64,000 nt of DNA from Oscillospiraceae bacterium (GCA_015066015.1 SVPE01000001.1:1-64000), one strand, 5' to 3'; counted from the stretch's first letter, positions 52,550 to 61,872 are shown. The notes: generated by a model from the letters alone, not told the origin. Program-made: numbers and translations.

Positions 52550-54718
52550 ATGGAAACACAAAAAAGACCCGGTCTGAAGGATAAGGTTACGGGGATCATT
52601 AAAACAACAAAAGCTTGTTGGCACGAGCCGCCTAAGGGACAGTATGTTGCCTATAAGGAAATCGGCTTTCTCAGCGGTGCCGGCTTCGGTGTCCACTGGA
52701 TGATGCTTCTCGCTTCGGCGATTTCTTTGTCTGTGGGTAACTACATAGTCGGTGCCAGTATACATATTGACGGTGTTCATCTCCAGTTAATGATGAATAT
52801 TGCCAACATTATCGGTATTCCTATCGGTATTTTCCGCGGATGGTATATCGATAATCACAAGCTTCCCGGCGGAAAGTTTCTTCCGTTTATCAGAATTACG
52901 GCACTTCCCATAGTTGTTCTTTCCACGCTTTTTGTGTGGATGCCCTATGAACATATGGATTATGTAACCAAGTGTATCGTTGTTGAGATAATCTTTCTTC
53001 TGATGAGTATATGTACAGGCTTTTACAATGAAGCCTATACATTTTTCCAGCAGGTCGTTTCTCCCGATTCGCAGGAAAGATCAAAGGTGCTCAGCATTTC
53101 CCAGGTTATCTATTCATTGGCACCCACTATTTCTCAGGCTCTTGTGCCCACTCTTGCAGCTCTGACATGGGGCGAGGACAATATCTGGACCTACAGGGTT
53201 ATTTATCCCGTTTTCAGTATAATAGGATTTATTATAAGCTCAATATTCTTCCGCAAGGTCAAGGAGAGAATTGTTCTTCCGAAAACCAAGCCTGAGCCTG
53301 TACATATGCTTGATGCAATCAGAGAGGTTGCAAAGAATAAGTATTATTGGATAATTCACGCTGCAGCCTGGATTGTTTTCCTTGAATCGGGCTACGGTTA
53401 TGTTCTCGGCTGGATTTTCAACTATTCCAATAACGGCGAATACGTGATTTATAAGGGACTCGCAAATGTCGTTATAGGAAATGCTGCCTTGTGGGCAATG
53501 CTTCTTTGCCCCATTGCAATTAAAACCTTCGGTAAGAGAAATATGTTGATTATTTCAAACACATTCAACATACTGTTTATCATTCTGTTTTATTTTTCCT
53601 ACGAGAATCTTATTATTGTCTGTGTTCTCTGGTATCTCAACAATTTTATCAGCACCTTCTGGAATATTATTCAGTTCAACATCAGCGCTGATATGAGAGA
53701 CTATCACCAGTGGAAAACAGGTGTCCGTGTTGACGGTCTTTTCGGCCCTCTGGGTATTATCGGTACGTTTATCGGCTTCTTCACCGGATATTTTTATCCT
53801 GTTGTCCTTAAAAATCTGGGTCTTGAAACTGATTACAGCGTGCTTTATGACGATGCAATCAGAAACAATATTTTTGAGGTGCTTCTTATCTGTTCTGCTG
53901 TAGGTGCTTTCCTCAATCTCGTACCCTTCTTCTTCTATGATCTTACGGAAAACAAGCATAAGGGCTATGTTGAGGTGCTTAAAATCCGCGCTATGTTTAT
54001 CAACAATGCCGTCGGTAAGCTCGATGATGATGAGCTTTGCGAGACAATGGAGATAATCCACCGTGCAAGAGAAGCTGTCGGCAAGGAAAAATATGCTCTC
54101 GATAAGTCGGCAATAAAGCAGGCACGAAAGCTTCCTAAAGCTACCGAGGAGGAAAAGAACATCCGCTACGCTGCAATCAAAAAGGCTAAGGAAGAATATG
54201 AGAAGGTCAAGGAGGAAAATCTCTTCCTTGAAAGAGTGCCCACAATTCTTGAGGATCTCGCAAAATTTGAGGGCAATGCCGCACAACTCAGGCTTGAGGC
54301 AGCAAAGAAGTGCGTTGAAAACGGAGAGCTTTTCTGCTATATTGATGCCGATTCTGATATAGATAACGCAAGAGCTCTTCCTAAGTCAACCGCCGAAGAA
54401 AAGGAAATCCGCCGCGATGCAATAAGCCTTGCAAAGCTTAAAAAGAAGTCATACAAGCTGATTTCAAAGTACAGTATAACCCCTGCCTTCCTTCCTGACG
54501 AAAGCGTAAAGACGGAGCTTCAGGAAAGAGAAGCTGCAAGCTTCTTTGAAAGTATGAAGATAAGACGTGAGCTCAAGGCTTACGCAAAGGCAGTTTCAAT
54601 TTACGAAAGAGCCACCAAGCCTTATACAGAGTCAAAGCTTCTGCTGACTCAGGCAAAGCATTACACCTCTCTTCAGGAGCTTGAAGAAAGGTATGCGGCA
54701 ATTAAAGCGAGCGTATAA
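52550..54718 (+). CDS. GPH/MFS sugar-type transporter with long repeated C-terminal tail
   Basis: The 722-residue protein has about twelve helices in residues 40-480, with patterns of the glycoside-pentoside-hexuronide:cation symporters (FRGWYIDNH, FYNEAYTFFQQVVSPDSQERSKVLSI and DMRDYHQWKTGVRVDGLFG). The last 235 residues are a soluble helical tail with two copies of ARxLPK(A/S)TxEEKxIRxxAIxxAK, near residues 525 and 607. Normal GPH proteins have about 450-500 residues. It begins 10 bp after the second sortase gene behind AGGAGG, so it may be transcribed with the pilus genes but is functionally separate. Confidence 0.85.
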   Translation: METQKRPGLKDKVTGIIKTTKACWHEPPKGQYVAYKEIGFLSGAGFGVHWMMLLASAISLSVGNYIVGASIHIDGVHLQLMMNIANIIGIPIGIFRGWYIDNHKLPGGKFLPFIRITALPIVVLSTLFVWMPYEHMDYVTKCIVVEIIFLLMSICTGFYNEAYTFFQQVVSPDSQERSKVLSISQVIYSLAPTISQALVPTLAALTWGEDNIWTYRVIYPVFSIIGFIISSIFFRKVKERIVLPKTKPEPVHMLDAIREVAKNKYYWIIHAAAWIVFLESGYGYVLGWIFNYSNNGEYVIYKGLANVVIGNAALWAMLLCPIAIKTFGKRNMLIISNTFNILFIILFYFSYENLIIVCVLWYLNNFISTFWNIIQFNISADMRDYHQWKTGVRVDGLFGPLGIIGTFIGFFTGYFYPVVLKNLGLETDYSVLYDDAIRNNIFEVLLICSAVGAFLNLVPFFFYDLTENKHKGYVEVLKIRAMFINNAVGKLDDDELCETMEIIHRAREAVGKEKYALDKSAIKQARKLPKATEEEKNIRYAAIKKAKEEYEKVKEENLFLERVPTILEDLAKFEGNAAQLRLEAAKKCVENGELFCYIDADSDIDNARALPKSTAEEKEIRRDAISLAKLKKKSYKLISKYSITPAFLPDESVKTELQEREAASFFESMKIRRELKAYAKAVSIYERATKPYTESKLLLTQAKHYTSLQELEERYAAIKASV

Positions 54719-54725
54719 CGGAGAA

Positions 54726-54759
54726 AAAACTCCGACACTTAACAAAGTGTTGGAGTTTT
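54726..54759. terminator. Terminator after the transporter gene
   Basis: AAAACTCCGACACTT and AGTGTTGGAGTTTT pair around AACAA. Confidence 0.85.
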
Positions 54760-54788
54760 CTGCTGTTACGGCTGCTAATTTGGCAAGC

Positions 54789-54910
54789 GTCGGGGAGGCA
54801 GACGCACCGCAGGTGCGTCACACGGAGAAAAACCGCTTCCTGAGGGCGGGGGAAGCGGTTTTTCTCCGTGCCTTTTGCTTCCTGCAGGAAAGCAAAAGAG
54901 CCTCCCCGAC
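54789..54910. repeat. Triple-hairpin repeat element, copy B (inverted)
   Basis: Same design as copy A in reverse order: GTCGGGGAGGC...GCCTCCCCGAC outside, then GACGCACC/GGTGCGTC, AAAAACCGCTTCC/GGAAGCGGTTTTT and GCTTCC/GGAAGC hairpins. Several arms carry compensatory changes compared with A. Confidence 0.85.
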
Positions 54911-54950
54911 GAAGCTGTCCTAAGAGTCTTTCTAAAAAACAGCGTACAGT

Positions 54951-54987
54951 AAAAAAATCATCAGGATTCGATGTCCTGATGATTTTT
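54951..54987. terminator. Terminator between transporter and trpB
   Basis: AAAAATCATCAGG and CCTGATGATTTTT pair around ATTCGATGT, with runs on both sides. The GGATTCGATGTCC centre is the same as in the hairpins of the 216-bp repeats. Confidence 0.85.
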
Positions 54988-55004
54988 CCTGGAAGTTAAA
55001 AGTT

Positions 55005-56225
55005 TTATCTTATGCCGAAGTTTTCGAGAACATAGTCCATATCCTTGTCGCCTCTGCCTGAAAGGTTGATAAGCACTGAGCCGTGCTCCATAGTCTTTGC
55101 AAGCTTCATACCGTAGGCAACTGCGTGGGAGCTTTCGATAGCAGGGATAATACCCTCAAGGCGTGAAAGCTTGAAGAAAGCATCGATTGTTTCTTCGTCG
55201 TCGATAACATCGTACTTGACTCTGCCGAGTTCGTGAAGGAAGGCGTGCTCGGGACCTGATGAGGGGTAGTCGAGACCGCTTGCAACGGAGTAAACGGGAG
55301 CGGGCTCGCCGTTTTCGTCCTTGAGCATAATGCTGTTGAAGCCGTGCATAATACCCTCTGTGCCGTATTTGAGGGAAGCGGCGTGGTCGCCGAGGCTTGG
55401 TCCCTTACCTAAGGGCTCAATGCCGTAAATGTCAACGGGGTCGTTAAGGAAGCCTGAGAAAAGACCTGCTGCGTTTGAGCCGCCGCCTACGCAGGCAACT
55501 ATTGCACTGGGGAGGTGACCCGTCATTTCGATAAACTGCTCTCTTGCCTCGATACCGATAACGCTCTGGAAATCACGCACCATCATGGGGAAGGGGTGAG
55601 GGCCTAAAACTGAGCCGATGCAGTAGATTGCGTCATTATATTCCTTACTGTAAGCGTCGAAAGCGGCGTCAACAGCTTCCTTGAGAGTTTTGAGACCGTG
55701 GGTAACCTCAACAACGTTTGCGCCGAGAATCTTCATTCTTGCAACATTGGGAGCCTGCTTCTTGATGTCAACAGAGCCCATATAGATGTCACATTCAAGT
55801 CCGAAGTAAGCGGCAGCCGTTGCGAGAGCGACACCGTGCTGGCCGGCACCTGTTTCAGCGATAACCTTTTTCTTGCCCATATATTTTGCAAGAAGAGCCT
55901 CGCCCATACAGTGGTTGAGCTTGTGGGCACCTGAGTGATTGAGGTCTTCACGCTTTGCATAAAGCTGTACCTTGCCGCCGAGTGCATCGGAAAGTCTTTC
56001 AAGGTGAGTCACGGGAGTGGGGCGACCCTGAAATTCCTTCCTGATTCTGCGAAGCTCTGCGATGAACTTACGTGACTGACAGATTGAGTAGTATGCCTCG
56101 GTGATTTCTGCCATAGCGGCCTTGAGTTTATCGTCAACATAAACACCGCCGTATTTGCCGAAGTAGCCGTCCTTATCGGGATAGTTATTAAAATAAGTGT
56201 CAAAATTTACGCCGTTAAAATACAT
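55005..56225 (-). CDS. trpB: Tryptophan synthase beta chain
   Basis: The 406-residue PLP enzyme has the cofactor lysine in HSGAHKLNH (family usual: HKINN), [11 protein letters not shown], the phosphate loop [12 protein letters not shown] and [15 protein letters not shown]. It joins indole and serine to make tryptophan. No trpA, trpC, trpD or trpE is next to it, and a tryptophan T-box leader precedes it. It is therefore an orphan gene probably used to salvage indole or to pair with a distant TrpA. Confidence 0.94.
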   Translation of the reverse strand: MYFNGVNFDTYFNNYPDKDGYFGKYGGVYVDDKLKAAMAEITEAYYSICQSRKFIAELRRIRKEFQGRPTPVTHLERLSDALGGKVQLYAKREDLNHSGAHKLNHCMGEALLAKYMGKKKVIAETGAGQHGVALATAAAYFGLECDIYMGSVDIKKQAPNVARMKILGANVVEVTHGLKTLKEAVDAAFDAYSKEYNDAIYCIGSVLGPHPFPMMVRDFQSVIGIEAREQFIEMTGHLPSAIVACVGGGSNAAGLFSGFLNDPVDIYGIEPLGKGPSLGDHAASLKYGTEGIMHGFNSIMLKDENGEPAPVYSVASGLDYPSSGPEHAFLHELGRVKYDVIDDEETIDAFFKLSRLEGIIPAIESSHAVAYGMKLAKTMEHGSVLINLSGRGDKDMDYVLENFGIR

Positions 56226-56329
56226 AGTTAAATCCTCCGTATATTAAAATAAAAGCTTTGTTTCGGTTCGTTCAGTGGCAAGGTCGCCATCGTTTTGTTA
56301 AAAGTACCATAATAATCACCTTAAAAAAT

Positions 56330-56605
56330 AATAAGCCCTGACAGAAAAATACTTCTGTCAGGGACGAATAAGCTATTCGCGGTGCCACCCTGATTCACGG
56401 CAAAAGCCGTGCGCTTAGCGGAATACCAACATATTCCCGGCAACTGACGTATGCCCACACGTTGCATTATACTCTCCCGTAATGAGATTTCCCTGCACCC
56501 TCAGCGGCCCATTTAACGGTTTGTTTCTTACCCGGATTTCAGCATCCCGGACTCTCTTTGAAGGCATTGCCGTTTTTATCCCCGCCTCAACGGTTTAGTA
56601 TTAAA
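56330..56605 (-). ncRNA. Tryptophan-specific T-box leader
   Basis: On the minus strand the consensus T-box AGGGTGGCACCGCGA lies at 56392-56376, followed by a terminator hairpin (CCCTGACAG/CTGTCAGGG, 56363-56336) with a U-tract. Upstream, the stem I apex (CCGGGATGCTGAAATCCGG) and a loop with AAATGGGCC are present; TGG at 56511-56509 is the likely specifier codon. Uncharged tRNA-Trp would stabilise the antiterminator and switch on trpB. Confidence 0.9.
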
Positions 56606-56613
56606 TTAAGAGT

Positions 56614-56642
56614 AGTTTATCACTTTAAAACGGGTTTGTCAA
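56614..56642 (-). promoter_or_regulatory. trpB promoter
   Basis: On the minus strand, TTGACA (56642-56637), a 17-bp spacer and TAAACT (56619-56614), just upstream of the T-box leader. Confidence 0.8.
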
Positions 56643-56731
56643 GGATTTTTTGATTTATTCTCTAATTGATTAAATACAATTTTGCGGTTTGATTGGCGAA
56701 AAATAACGCCGTCAGGCGTCCTGACTCCTGA

Positions 56732-58006
56732 CTACTCGCCAAAGCTGCGAAGCTCCTCTTCCATTCCCTCAAAAAACCTCTCGACCATCGCTCTGTCCTC
56801 ATCGGTGCCCTGAATGGTCATCGAAAGCGTAAGCCTTCCGTCAAGGGTGAGTGCGTTGACTGCCGCACAGGGCTTTACCTTTGCGCCGCCTGCTACAAAG
56901 GCATCTGTCGGCTCATGTGAGCCAAGGGAGAAAAGCTTCCTATCAACCTTGCCTACGTTGCTCAGAGCAAGATTTGCGTTAGCATAAAAGAGTGCCACCG
57001 TAGGCTCAGCCTGAACGTAAATCATAGCCTTGTAGGCAAAGTTGAGAAGGGGTAAGCCGTGAAGACCCAAAAAGGGGTCGTTTTTGTTTTTACTGTTACA
57101 CTCTGCAACCTTTTTTACGGTGTCAGCCATTGCTTCACCGATACCCTCAATCGTGCAGGGCATAAAGGTGGTGTGATTCGTGTAGCCGATGCGGTCGGGG
57201 TTTTTCATATAGCGTCTCAGGTCTACTGCGCAGGAAACGCTGATTTTTTCACCTTTGTCACAGCCTATGAGCTTGTATGCGCTTCTTATGTAGGCGGCAA
57301 CAAGAACATCGTTTGCCGTTGCTCCGAGATTTTTTCCTTTTGCGGCGGCTTTAGTGAAGACCTCTGCATCAATTTTTTTGAAAATAAGAATGTTTCTGTC
57401 CTCTTTGCTCTTTTCTGTAAAGGGGAGAGTCTTTTTTTCGTGAGCTGAGTTGCCGAGAATCTGTGACTGTGCCTTTCTTCTCGTTGCTTTGTCCATATCT
57501 GAGTAAACCTCAGTGTAGCTCCTTGAGCCGGTGAGGAAGCTTACCGGGTGAGACCCTTTTTCGGCAATTTCGCTGTAAGATCTGAAAAGGTCTCGGGCAA
57601 ACTGCTTGAAGCCTCCACCGTCAATCAGCATATGATTCCACCTGAAGCAGACGGCACACCTGCCGTTTTTATGGAAAACAGCAATCTTCATCTGGGTGCT
57701 GTCCTTTATGTCGATACCCTGAACTAAAAAATCATAGGCTGATTTTTCAATATCCTCTGTTTCTTCAAAGGTAAAAGAATCTTCAATTTTGTAATCGCAC
57801 ACAAGCCAGTAGGGATTAATGGGATTATTCACAAAACGCGAGTGAAAAACGGGTGATGCTTCGTAAAGGGCACAAAGAGCCTTACTGAAAGCCTCTTTGT
57901 CGGGAACAAAATCATAGTCAAGGCGAAAACGTGCAATTCTGTCCATATAACGTCGGCACATAAAATTCACCTTATCGTACATTTCGGCTTTAAGTTTCTG
58001 AGCCAT
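56732..58006 (-). CDS. Condensation/acyltransferase-fold protein
   Basis: The 424-residue protein has the HxxxDGG motif of the condensation and alcohol-acyltransferase superfamily in WNHMLIDGGGFKQFARDLF near residue 130. The paired second-half segment KISVSCAVDLRRYM is also present. It begins MAQKLKAEMYDKVNFMCRRYMD, quoted for its helix-rich start. No carrier or adenylation domain is fused. The GH3-type gene lies upstream on the same strand after 240 bp that include a terminator-like repeat, so co-transcription is uncertain. It may catalyse ester or amide formation. Confidence 0.78.
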   Translation of the reverse strand: MAQKLKAEMYDKVNFMCRRYMDRIARFRLDYDFVPDKEAFSKALCALYEASPVFHSRFVNNPINPYWLVCDYKIEDSFTFEETEDIEKSAYDFLVQGIDIKDSTQMKIAVFHKNGRCAVCFRWNHMLIDGGGFKQFARDLFRSYSEIAEKGSHPVSFLTGSRSYTEVYSDMDKATRRKAQSQILGNSAHEKKTLPFTEKSKEDRNILIFKKIDAEVFTKAAAKGKNLGATANDVLVAAYIRSAYKLIGCDKGEKISVSCAVDLRRYMKNPDRIGYTNHTTFMPCTIEGIGEAMADTVKKVAECNSKNKNDPFLGLHGLPLLNFAYKAMIYVQAEPTVALFYANANLALSNVGKVDRKLFSLGSHEPTDAFVAGGAKVKPCAAVNALTLDGRLTLSMTIQGTDEDRAMVERFFEGMEEELRSFGE

Positions 58007-58046
58007 AGTTTCACCTCAGTGTAGTTTGGAGTTTTGGGGTAATGAG

Positions 58047-58166
58047 GCGGGGAGGCGCTCAGGCTTTCCTTCTGAGGAAAGCCTGAGGCACACAGAAAAA
58101 CCGCTTCCGTGGGCGGGGAAGCGGTTTTTCTGTGTGTGACGCGCCTGCGCGCGTCCGCCTCCCCGC
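58047..58166. repeat. Triple-hairpin repeat element, copy C
   Basis: Same orientation as copy A. GCGGGGAGGCG and CGCCTCCCCGC enclose GGCTTTCC/GGAAAGCC, AAAAACCGCTTCC/GGAAGCGGTTTTT and a shortened GACGCGC/GCGCGTC hairpin. Confidence 0.85.
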
Positions 58167-58245
58167 GTACCCCTCAATCAGCAATTATATCGGGCGGTAA
58201 GGGATACAATTTGAGTGTTGCCCCTTGTCGCTTTTATCAGAATGC

Positions 58246-59949
58246 TTATCCGAAGATTGCGTGGCTGAAGAAAAATTCTTTTCTTTCCTCGGAATTGATA
58301 ACCTTGATGGGCTTTATCTGATTAAGGTTTGCGCCGTTTTTACGAAGCATTTCACGGTATTCATCATAGGTGCCGTGTTTAAGGAATTTAACCTCGCAGT
58401 GACCGAGGGCACCGCTTTTGATAAGTGGTCCTACGGAAACATTACCTGCGCAAAGGCACTTTTCGAATTCCTCTGCATAAAGCTTTTCCTCATCGGAGGT
58501 GTGCTCCTTTGTACCTTCAACGAGAAGCACATAGTGACCGGGAGAGGTGCTTCTGTCAGGATAGATGCTGTAACCGACGAACATTTCACCCATTTTGTCC
58601 GAGAAGTTACCCACGATTTCGTCAAAGGCAAGCTGGTTTATCTTTTCACCGCTGATGTTTGCAATCTGGTTGAGTCTGTACTGGAAGGTAACCTTGGGCA
58701 TATCGTGGTAGTAGCCGGTAACTTTGATTACGTCCTCAATTCTGTAGCGGTAGAAGCCGCTCATATTTGTAAGAATAAGTTCATATTCCTTGCCGACCTC
58801 AAGCTCACCTACAGTAAGAGGTCTTGTGCCCTCGGGAGCGTCAAGGGGCATAAATTCATAAAAGCCGTTCTGAGGAAGCATAACATACTCATAGGAGTTG
58901 ACCTCTATAGGCACTGCCATAAGAGCCTCTGTTGCAGCATAACCGCAATAGTGAACGGGCATATCCTCGCCTATATAGCGGCGCAGTCTCTGTTGATAGT
59001 GTGAGAGTGCGCCTGTGCCCATACCGTACATCCAGCCGCATTTAGGCCATATTCTCGGTACGATGGGCGAAACATCAAAGCCCTTGCTGAATTCCTCACG
59101 GAGCTTTGCGGCTCTTTTCGGTCTGGGTCTGAGTCTTTTTTCAAGATTTACCCTTATGTCATCGGGAATACGCACGTTTTTATTGATTGTGCCTGTTTCG
59201 ATGTCGTTGCAGAGTGATTCCCAGTTTTCCTCGAGGTAGAAAAACATTGATTCAAGTGTAGTGATGAAAATCGTTCCGAGATAGCTTATGTCACTGTCAC
59301 GAAGAGCAAAAAGCAGCTTCACGTAGTGCATATCCATATCTACATCGGGGTCAGGGAACATAACCTCTTTGGGTGAACTGGTGTAAAACCTTACAATCGG
59401 TTTCATATTAAGGAAGGGGATTGAGGACAGACAGCTTGCAGTTTTTCCGCCGGGGAGACGTCTGTAGTTTACCTCTGCAGTGAGAAGGCCTCTCTGGGGC
59501 GGAAGGGGTCTGTGCTTTTCTTTGAAGAAATACTTTACTGCGCAGCCGATAGGTGCGCTGAAGGAAAAGCACATGATTGTCCATTCTGAAAAGCCCGAAA
59601 GGGGGACAAGCTTGCTTCTTCCCGTACTTCCGGAGGACTCAGTAAAGCGGCGGATGAGTCTGTTGGTGGTAAGCCCTTTTTCGCCGTTTGCCATACGCAT
59701 AACATACTCTTCGTAGTCAAGGTAATCGGAAAGAGGGACAATGTCCTGATAATCCCTGATGCTGTGCACCTTGTCGAAGTTGTTTTTCTTACCGTAAACG
59801 GTGGTTTTGTTGTCCTTCATAAGCTTCATGAGGACTTTTTCCTGCTTTTTTACGCCGTTTTTAGCGTAAAGGTAAAGCTTGATGTGTTCGCATATGCCGA
59901 CCAGGCCGCCATATGCAGTGAACATGGGTCGTAACATTTTACTGATCAT
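58246..59949 (-). CDS. GH3-family acyl-acid amido synthetase-like protein
   Basis: The protein has 567 residues from ATG 59949, supported by CGGAGAA 6 bases ahead; longer frames run into a GC-rich palindrome cluster. It has the GH3/ANL motifs: TESSGSTGRSKLVPLS (ATP loop), YCGYAATEALMAVPIE, and GFYRYRIEDVIKVTGYY near the hinge. GH3 enzymes, best known from plants, adenylate carboxylic acids and form amides with amino acids. Bacterial members are less studied. The nearby condensation-type gene suggests a small acyl-amide or ester product. Confidence 0.87.
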   Translation of the reverse strand: MISKMLRPMFTAYGGLVGICEHIKLYLYAKNGVKKQEKVLMKLMKDNKTTVYGKKNNFDKVHSIRDYQDIVPLSDYLDYEEYVMRMANGEKGLTTNRLIRRFTESSGSTGRSKLVPLSGFSEWTIMCFSFSAPIGCAVKYFFKEKHRPLPPQRGLLTAEVNYRRLPGGKTASCLSSIPFLNMKPIVRFYTSSPKEVMFPDPDVDMDMHYVKLLFALRDSDISYLGTIFITTLESMFFYLEENWESLCNDIETGTINKNVRIPDDIRVNLEKRLRPRPKRAAKLREEFSKGFDVSPIVPRIWPKCGWMYGMGTGALSHYQQRLRRYIGEDMPVHYCGYAATEALMAVPIEVNSYEYVMLPQNGFYEFMPLDAPEGTRPLTVGELEVGKEYELILTNMSGFYRYRIEDVIKVTGYYHDMPKVTFQYRLNQIANISGEKINQLAFDEIVGNFSDKMGEMFVGYSIYPDRSTSPGHYVLLVEGTKEHTSDEEKLYAEEFEKCLCAGNVSVGPLIKSGALGHCEVKFLKHGTYDEYREMLRKNGANLNQIKPIKVINSEERKEFFFSHAIFG

Positions 59950-60039
59950 TTCTAATTCTCCGATATCTGTATTTTGCATAGATACAGAAATTTTACACCA
60001 ATTTGTGATAAATTGCAATAATTTTTTTAAAAAACACCG

Positions 60040-60220
60040 GTGGAGGCTCAGGGCGATGCCTACGGCATCGCCTAGGGGGGAGGCGCGGCGCGCTGCGCGC
60101 GCCGCCACACCGGGGCCGGCTGCGCCGCCCCGCGCCCCGGTGTGAATTGACCTTAGGTCAATTGCCTCCCCTCATTGCCCCGCCCCTGAGGGGCGGGGCG
60201 CCTGTTTCCCTCACCCGCCA
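60040..60220. repeat. GC-rich palindrome cluster
   Basis: Consecutive palindromes: GGCGATGCC/GGCATCGCC (60054-60073), GCGCGGCGCGCTGCGCGCGC, CACACCGGGG/CCCCGGTGTG, AATTGACCTTAGGTCAATT (60146-60164), and GCCCCGCCCCTGAGGGGCGGGGC. Bounded by GGGGGGAGGC and GCCTCCCC, similar to the edges of the triple-hairpin elements. It lies between the divergent GH3 and SipL-like genes. No gene is seen in 59950-60293. Confidence 0.8.
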
Positions 60221-60293
60221 AAGCCGTTTTTATGTAATATCCGAAGCAGTGGCTGAATAAACATTAAGCGAGTAAACAAAAGGAGATGTTACA

Positions 60294-61823
60294 ATGAGCT
60301 TCGAAATTGCAAAGCAGGAAATCAGGACAGGAAAAAAGCTTTATGAGATATCCGACGGACAGAGAATCGAGCCGGAAATAGTTCTGCCCGACTACTGCAA
60401 GGAAATAAAAAAGCTGCTAAAATGCACCTTTGTGCCGGGGATACATTCGGTAAACCGTTCGGGAGAAAGAGTGACTGCAAAGGGTACGGGTGTTATACGG
60501 GTACTTTATCTTGGTGAGGATGATACGGTTGATGTGTTTGATAAGAGCTGTGACCTTGCCTCCTCGGTGCAGATGAAGGATATGCCGGAAGATGCTGTAA
60601 TAACTGCAAAGCAGAACGTTGATTTTCTCAATTGCAGGGTTACGGGTCAGAGGAAGCTTTCCGTAAGCATAGGAATAAGTACGGTTTTTACCTGCCTTTG
60701 TACCCGTTGCGAGGAAATAATCGGAAAGCCGGTGCAGTCAGAGCTGCAGACGAGACATGAAAAGCACCTTTGCGAGACCTTTTACGGCTTTTGCGAGAAA
60801 ACCTTTGATATGAGTGAAACAGTGGTGCTCAATTCCGAGCATCCGTCAGTAGGTAAAATTGTCAGCACCGATAGCTTCTGCAAGGTGGAAAGCTGTAAAA
60901 TTTCTTCGGGGAAACTTCTTGTCAAGGGAGAAGTTATAATAGATATACACTGCCTTGAGGAAAATGGCGTAAACCGTTTTCACCGCGTAAGCCACAGTAT
61001 GCCCGTCAGCCAGATTATTGATATCGGAGACAGTGACGGCGACAGAAGTGCCGACGTGACGCTTAAGGTAACTCAGCTTATGTGCAGTCTGAAGTCGGAT
61101 TCATCGGGTAAAAACCGTCTTGTTGAGCTTAGCCTTCGTGTCAGTGCCCTTGTAAGTCTTTCAGCGAAAAAGGAAATTGAAACCGTTGCCGACTGCTACT
61201 GCACAGGATATGAGATTGAAACCGAGTATGCTCCCTCGGAGCAGCTTTGCCCGGTGAGGGTGATTGATGAGTCGGCACACGCCTCGGGAGTGGTTGAGTT
61301 TTCCGATAAGGTCAGGGAAATTCTGTCGGTAAGATGTCTTGAGATAGCAAAAGATGTGGATTTCAGTGATGAAAAGGCAGAAATTTCCTGCTCGGCAACG
61401 CTCGGCATAGTACATACCGACGAAAAGGGCATACCTGCTTACTGTGAAAAGAATCTAGGCTTCAGCTTTGACTTTTCAGTCGGCAAGAAGTGTGCCGATC
61501 CCTTCGGCTTTTTTACGGTTGAGCCCTTGAGCGTGGAAGCCTCTGTTTCGGAGGATAAAGCAGAAATATCCCTTGATTATAAGGTCAAGGGCAGGGTTTA
61601 CTGCAGAATACCGGGCAGAATTCTCAAAAAGCTCAGGGTGTGTGAGGATAAGCCTCTTGCAGATGACGGTGCAGCGCTTACCCTTTATTTTGCACAAAAG
61701 GGCGAAAGCCTGTGGGAAATTGCAAAAAGCCACAACACAACCGCAGAGCTTATATGCAGTGAAAACGGACTTGAAAACGCATCGGTTACTCAGGAGGGTA
61801 TGCTTCTTATACCCTGTGTGTAA
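60294..61823 (+). CDS. sipL: SipL-like spore morphogenesis protein (SPOCS repeats plus LysM)
   Basis: The 509-residue protein is built of repeated SPOCS/DUF3794 domains (for example CKEIKKLLKCTFVP and VTAKGTGVIRVLYLGED). A C-terminal LysM domain (LTLYFAQKGESLWEIAKSHNTTAELICSENG) follows, with the final LLIPCV. This is the architecture of SipL of Clostridioides difficile, which joins SpoIVA to start the spore coat on the forespore surface. It lacks a signal peptide, as expected. AAGGAGATG precedes the ATG. It supports a spore-forming host. Confidence 0.88.
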   Translation: MSFEIAKQEIRTGKKLYEISDGQRIEPEIVLPDYCKEIKKLLKCTFVPGIHSVNRSGERVTAKGTGVIRVLYLGEDDTVDVFDKSCDLASSVQMKDMPEDAVITAKQNVDFLNCRVTGQRKLSVSIGISTVFTCLCTRCEEIIGKPVQSELQTRHEKHLCETFYGFCEKTFDMSETVVLNSEHPSVGKIVSTDSFCKVESCKISSGKLLVKGEVIIDIHCLEENGVNRFHRVSHSMPVSQIIDIGDSDGDRSADVTLKVTQLMCSLKSDSSGKNRLVELSLRVSALVSLSAKKEIETVADCYCTGYEIETEYAPSEQLCPVRVIDESAHASGVVEFSDKVREILSVRCLEIAKDVDFSDEKAEISCSATLGIVHTDEKGIPAYCEKNLGFSFDFSVGKKCADPFGFFTVEPLSVEASVSEDKAEISLDYKVKGRVYCRIPGRILKKLRVCEDKPLADDGAALTLYFAQKGESLWEIAKSHNTTAELICSENGLENASVTQEGMLLIPCV

Positions 61824-61837
61824 ATTTTTATGAAAAA

Positions 61838-61872
61838 AATAATCAGCCATCTTGTCAGGTGGCTGATTTTAA
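61838..61872. terminator. Terminator between sipL and DUF1294 genes
   Basis: AAAATAATCAGCCA and TGGCTGATTTT pair around CTTGTCAGG, with runs on both sides, serving convergent genes. Confidence 0.85.

Noticed and set aside
59950-60108. N-terminal extension of the GH3-like protein
   Set aside because: It runs through the GC palindrome cluster and AT-rich promoter region. A good ribosome site precedes ATG 59949, so the longer start is not used.
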